Shown piece after piece: positions 61,863 to 64,000 of a stretch of DNA of 64,000 bases (the stretch's first letter is position 1; the number at the start of each line of letters is the position of its first letter). This DNA is from Onthophagus taurus. Lineage: Eukaryota; Arthropoda; Insecta; Coleoptera; Scarabaeidae. A model generated the notes under the pieces. The model did not search any database, was not told where the DNA came from, and worked only from the letters and a program-made list of their open reading frames with translations. The stretch covers positions 20,212,001-20,276,000 of the forward strand of contig NC_091973.1 in the NCBI RefSeq assembly GCF_036711975.1. The letters are read 5' to 3'. Position numbers and translations under genes: made by a program.

Positions 61863-63006
61863 TCATTCGTTTTGCCTGGGCTTGTAATCCATCATAAGCA
61901 TAAATTGGGATTGTCCGGTTTGTGTGTTGTCAGTAACAACCAACGTAACCACTTCTTCTAAATCTTTTTCTGTTGAAACACCTTCCAGCGCTGGTTGCTC
62001 TGTTTCCAGTTGAACGGTTTCTGTGTTTTCAATCAGAATAGAATTAATCACATTTTCCAGATCTTCTTCGGTTGTTACGCTATCCATTGCTTCTAATGGA
62101 ATATTAGAAGTTTTTAATCCAATTTTCGGTTTGTCCCCGAACATGGCCTCATATGGAGCCCTTTTTATTCCAGAGTGCAAAGATGTGTTCTTCATAAATT
62201 GTATGAATCGTAGACCTTGACTCCAATGCTCTGTTTCGTTTTCCAACATCCAAGTTGTTAACATGTTCTCCACGTCTTGATTAGCGCATTCGACGCTACC
62301 CTGACTTTGACTGTGACGCGGTTTTCCATGGACCAGTTTTAGTTCAGGCCACAAACTTTTTAATTCTTCAATAATTCTATTGCAAAATTCGCGTCCATTG
62401 TCAGATTGCAAAACTACAGGAGCCCCAAAAGTGGTAAAGATGTCTACAAGGTGGTAAGCGACTTCTTCTGCGCGTTTACTTTCAAGTGGTCGCAGAATAA
62501 CAAATTTTGTTAAGTGATCCTGGTACACCAGGACAAATCTGTATTTACCATCAGCATGCGACTGATAATCGATTAAGTCTACTTGACATCTCGAATTCAG
62601 ATCATTGAAGATCATCGGTTTTGATATAATTTCCTTCTTTTCCCTTTTTTGTTTCATTTGACATGGAGCGCACAAGTTAATAAACAATAAAATTTCAGTA
62701 CGCACTATATTCTTGTATTTTTCCTTTGTTTTTTTCATCATGCGATCTCTATCACCATGACCTGCAAGTAAAAAGTGATTTTATTAATTACCTACTCCAT
62801 ATATGACTCCAATTACAGAACATACCTGTGGATGTGTGTAGTTCTTGAAGAATGTTAAACAACTCGTCGTCATGGACGTAATATATTACATCAACAAAAT
62901 CATTGTTAAGAGGCACTATCAGTTTTTCTACCCCCTGAACAGATAACACATCATAATGCTTTAAGAGCCAGTGCATTCTTGGACTTTTTTTTAGCAGCCT
63001 TAGCAA
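61863..63006 (-). pseudogene. Ginger integrase-like transposase
   Basis: Exon one (63006-62826) reads MHWLLKHYDVLSVQGVEKLI and LNNDFVDVIYYVHDDELFNI. A 64-bp intron (62762-62825, CAG/GTATG to CTTGCAG/G) joins it in phase to HGDRDRMMKKTKEKYKNI, the zinc-binding domain (CAPCQMKQ). The DDE core follows: SRCQVDLIDYQSHADGKY (first Asp), VLQSDNGREFCN (second Asp) and SQSQGSVECANQDVENML (Glu), then LHSGIKRAPYEAMFGDKP. Upstream of 63006 the protein continues in another frame (SLIEEVKIAKAAKKKS), a break in an A8 run. The catalytic triad is intact in this stretch. Confidence 0.82.
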
Positions 63007-63349
63007 TTTTTACTTCTTCAATGAGACTATATTTTACTATATTTTTCTCTCGTTAAGCCGCGGTTGTTATCGGCAACGTCTTTTCTTCGTTCATACAGTT
63101 GTTCATAAAACCTATTTTATTTTTTTAATTTTAGGTTATATTACTATGTAACAAGTAACTATAATATTAACGTACCTTTGTTTGTGTAATTCCATTGTGG
63201 AAATCTATTGCATTAAACAGTAAAAACGTTTAAATTTTAACGAATGTCACTGTGCTTATTTTGCTGCAAAATATTTTGTAAATTGGAGCAAAACGAGACA
63301 AAAACTAAACGGCAACTAGACACTTGCGATTGAACATACAGTCTAAATT
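63007..63349. other. Ginger 5' region without recognised gene beyond the first codons
   Basis: Apart from the frameshifted N-terminal codons near 63007-63045 nothing protein-like is visible. Probably leader and promoter of the Ginger gene. Confidence 0.4.
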
Positions 63350-63610
63350 ACGTTAGTCCGTATGTATATGGTCTAGTCCGCATATAAAATACCTCGTCAT
63401 TTCCATACGGTCTGTGCCATCTAAACCGTATAGATACCACCTAGACCGTATACGTACGGTCTGATTTCATGTACGGCCTGTAACATATATAACTAAATAA
63501 AACAATGTTTTTTATGTAATCCATCACCAGTAGTGTAATGTTAAAAAATAAAACCAGTGAAAGTATAGTAAATAATTTAATTTTAAATAAAACAAGTTGT
63601 TGACCTTTAT

Positions 63611-63809
63611 ATTGTCAACCAATTAAAACACTCAGATTTCTTAGACTTTCGAAATTTAATTATTGAAAAATGCAGCAAAATTAAAATAAGTTCTATTAAA
63701 CGTACTACTTTATTAAAAAACGATGCAAATTTAAAAATTCAAAATTCTTTTTTGGATCCATAACAAGAAATTGTCAACACATTGTCAACCAATTAAAACA
63801 CTCAGATTT
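63611..63809 (+). repeat. 29-bp direct repeat, two copies
   Basis: ATTGTCAACCAATTAAAACA followed by CTCAGATTT occurs at 63611-63639 and 63781-63809. The second copy overlaps the end of the DUF7869 frame. Confidence 0.85.
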
Positions 63810-64000
63810 AGGCTCAGGGTTTGTCCTGGCATTCCTTAATATGGTTGGCCATTCAGAGGGAGATTGAACAATCTTGTTTTTTAAACTTTTTTCAATTACA
63901 GCGTGCATCGAATCAACTGGCATGTACGTATGCCCAACAATAAGGTAAGTAATACTAATCTCACTAATATTCTTTGAACCATCTAAAAAATATCGAAGCA
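63768..64000 (-). CDS. Second DUF7869-family gene, edge fragment
   Basis: The minus frame enters at the window edge and reads LDGSKNISEISITYLIVGHT, YMPVDSMHAVIEKSLKNKIV, QSPSEWPTILRNARTNPEPK. It then runs to a stop through the 29-bp repeat. The GHTYMPVDSMHAVIE block corresponds to VGHSFLPPDRVFGQIE of the DUF7869 gene at 4126-5978. The end after PEPK departs from the family (relatives continue with Tyr-Val), so the 3' side is probably rearranged. The rest of the gene lies outside the window. Confidence 0.6.

Larger units (their letters stand above)
59045..63485 (-). mobile_element. Ginger DNA transposon with nested mariner
   Basis: The right end (inverted) TGTTACAGGCCGTACATGAA matches the left end TGTTACAGACCATATATG once mariner M2 is removed. 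The match extends about 30 bp. TSD TATA is at 59041-59044 and 63486-63489. Subterminal arrays of GGACTAGTCC and ACGGTCTA-like strings flank both ends (61262-61410, 63350-63470). The element codes on minus for an integrase-like transposase with a CXC-type Cys-rich tail. A TGT start, 4-bp TSD and integrase homology are the Ginger signature. Confidence 0.85.

Noticed and set aside
1-64000. CRISPR arrays, bacterial operons or other prokaryotic systems
   Set aside because: No regularly spaced repeats, and all coding content is eukaryotic transposon-type with introns.

Overview
This window is a dense, multiply nested graveyard of transposable elements from an AT-rich animal genome, almost certainly an arthropod and most likely an insect. 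Evidence for this is the mix of families: P/THAP9-like, PIF/Harbinger with MADF partner genes, piggyBac, hAT, mariner-like, Ginger, CMC (CACTA-type), Ty3/gypsy and BEL/Pao LTR elements, and Jockey-like and I-like non-LTR elements. Predicted introns are short and GT..AG. I found no convincing single-copy host gene, rRNA, tRNA, CRISPR or bacterial-type operon. Species cannot be named from the sequence alone.

Layout. 0-1.35 kb: a fold-back MITE and AT-rich filler. 1.36-3.3 kb: P/THAP9-like transposase relic. 3.3-3.9 kb: Harbinger transposase fragment. 4.1-6.0 kb: frameshifted multi-exon DUF7869 gene. 6.3-9.7 kb: two gypsy integrase relics, the second split by a complete Harbinger element (7112-8563, TSD TTA). 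9.74-12.9 kb: Jockey-like retrotransposon. 13.1-14.8 kb: piggyBac transposase relic. 14.82-26.26 kb: one Harbinger element (TSD TTA) carrying an I-like retrotransposon (15061-20534, 13-bp TSD) and an intact hAT element (20930-23952, 8-bp TSD).

26.3-51.5 kb: one P-like transposon split by successive insertions. These are a mariner-like element (26677-28721), gypsy A (28801-42630), a CMC element (42638-50052) and a truncated non-LTR fragment. Gypsy A itself holds a 1.5-kb LTR-like insertion (32150-33676) and gypsy B (34427-42406). Gypsy B is in turn interrupted by a truncated BEL element. For the mariner insertion in P, the LTR-like and gypsy B insertions in gypsy A, and the hAT insertion in Harbinger, removing the insert plus one TSD copy restores the host element's reading frame. 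51.5-53.5 kb: no recognisable gene. 53.6-55.4 kb: a third P/THAP9 relic with its THAP domain. 55.5-58.6 kb: two Harbinger relics with MADF genes. 59.05-63.49 kb: a Ginger element (TSD TATA) whose left TIR was hit by a mariner-like element with ~395-bp TIRs. 63.8-64 kb: edge of a second DUF7869 gene.

How the genes work together: transposases, integrases and reverse transcriptases mobilise their own DNA. Several DNA transposons carry a predicted DNA-binding partner (MADF/BESS genes in Harbinger; a DUF4806 gene in the CMC element). The observations most worth following up are the interlocked antisense gene pair in the large Harbinger element, the DUF7869 family as a possible DDE-type nuclease, the CMC/DUF4806 pairing, and the I-like insertion that duplicated a start codon.
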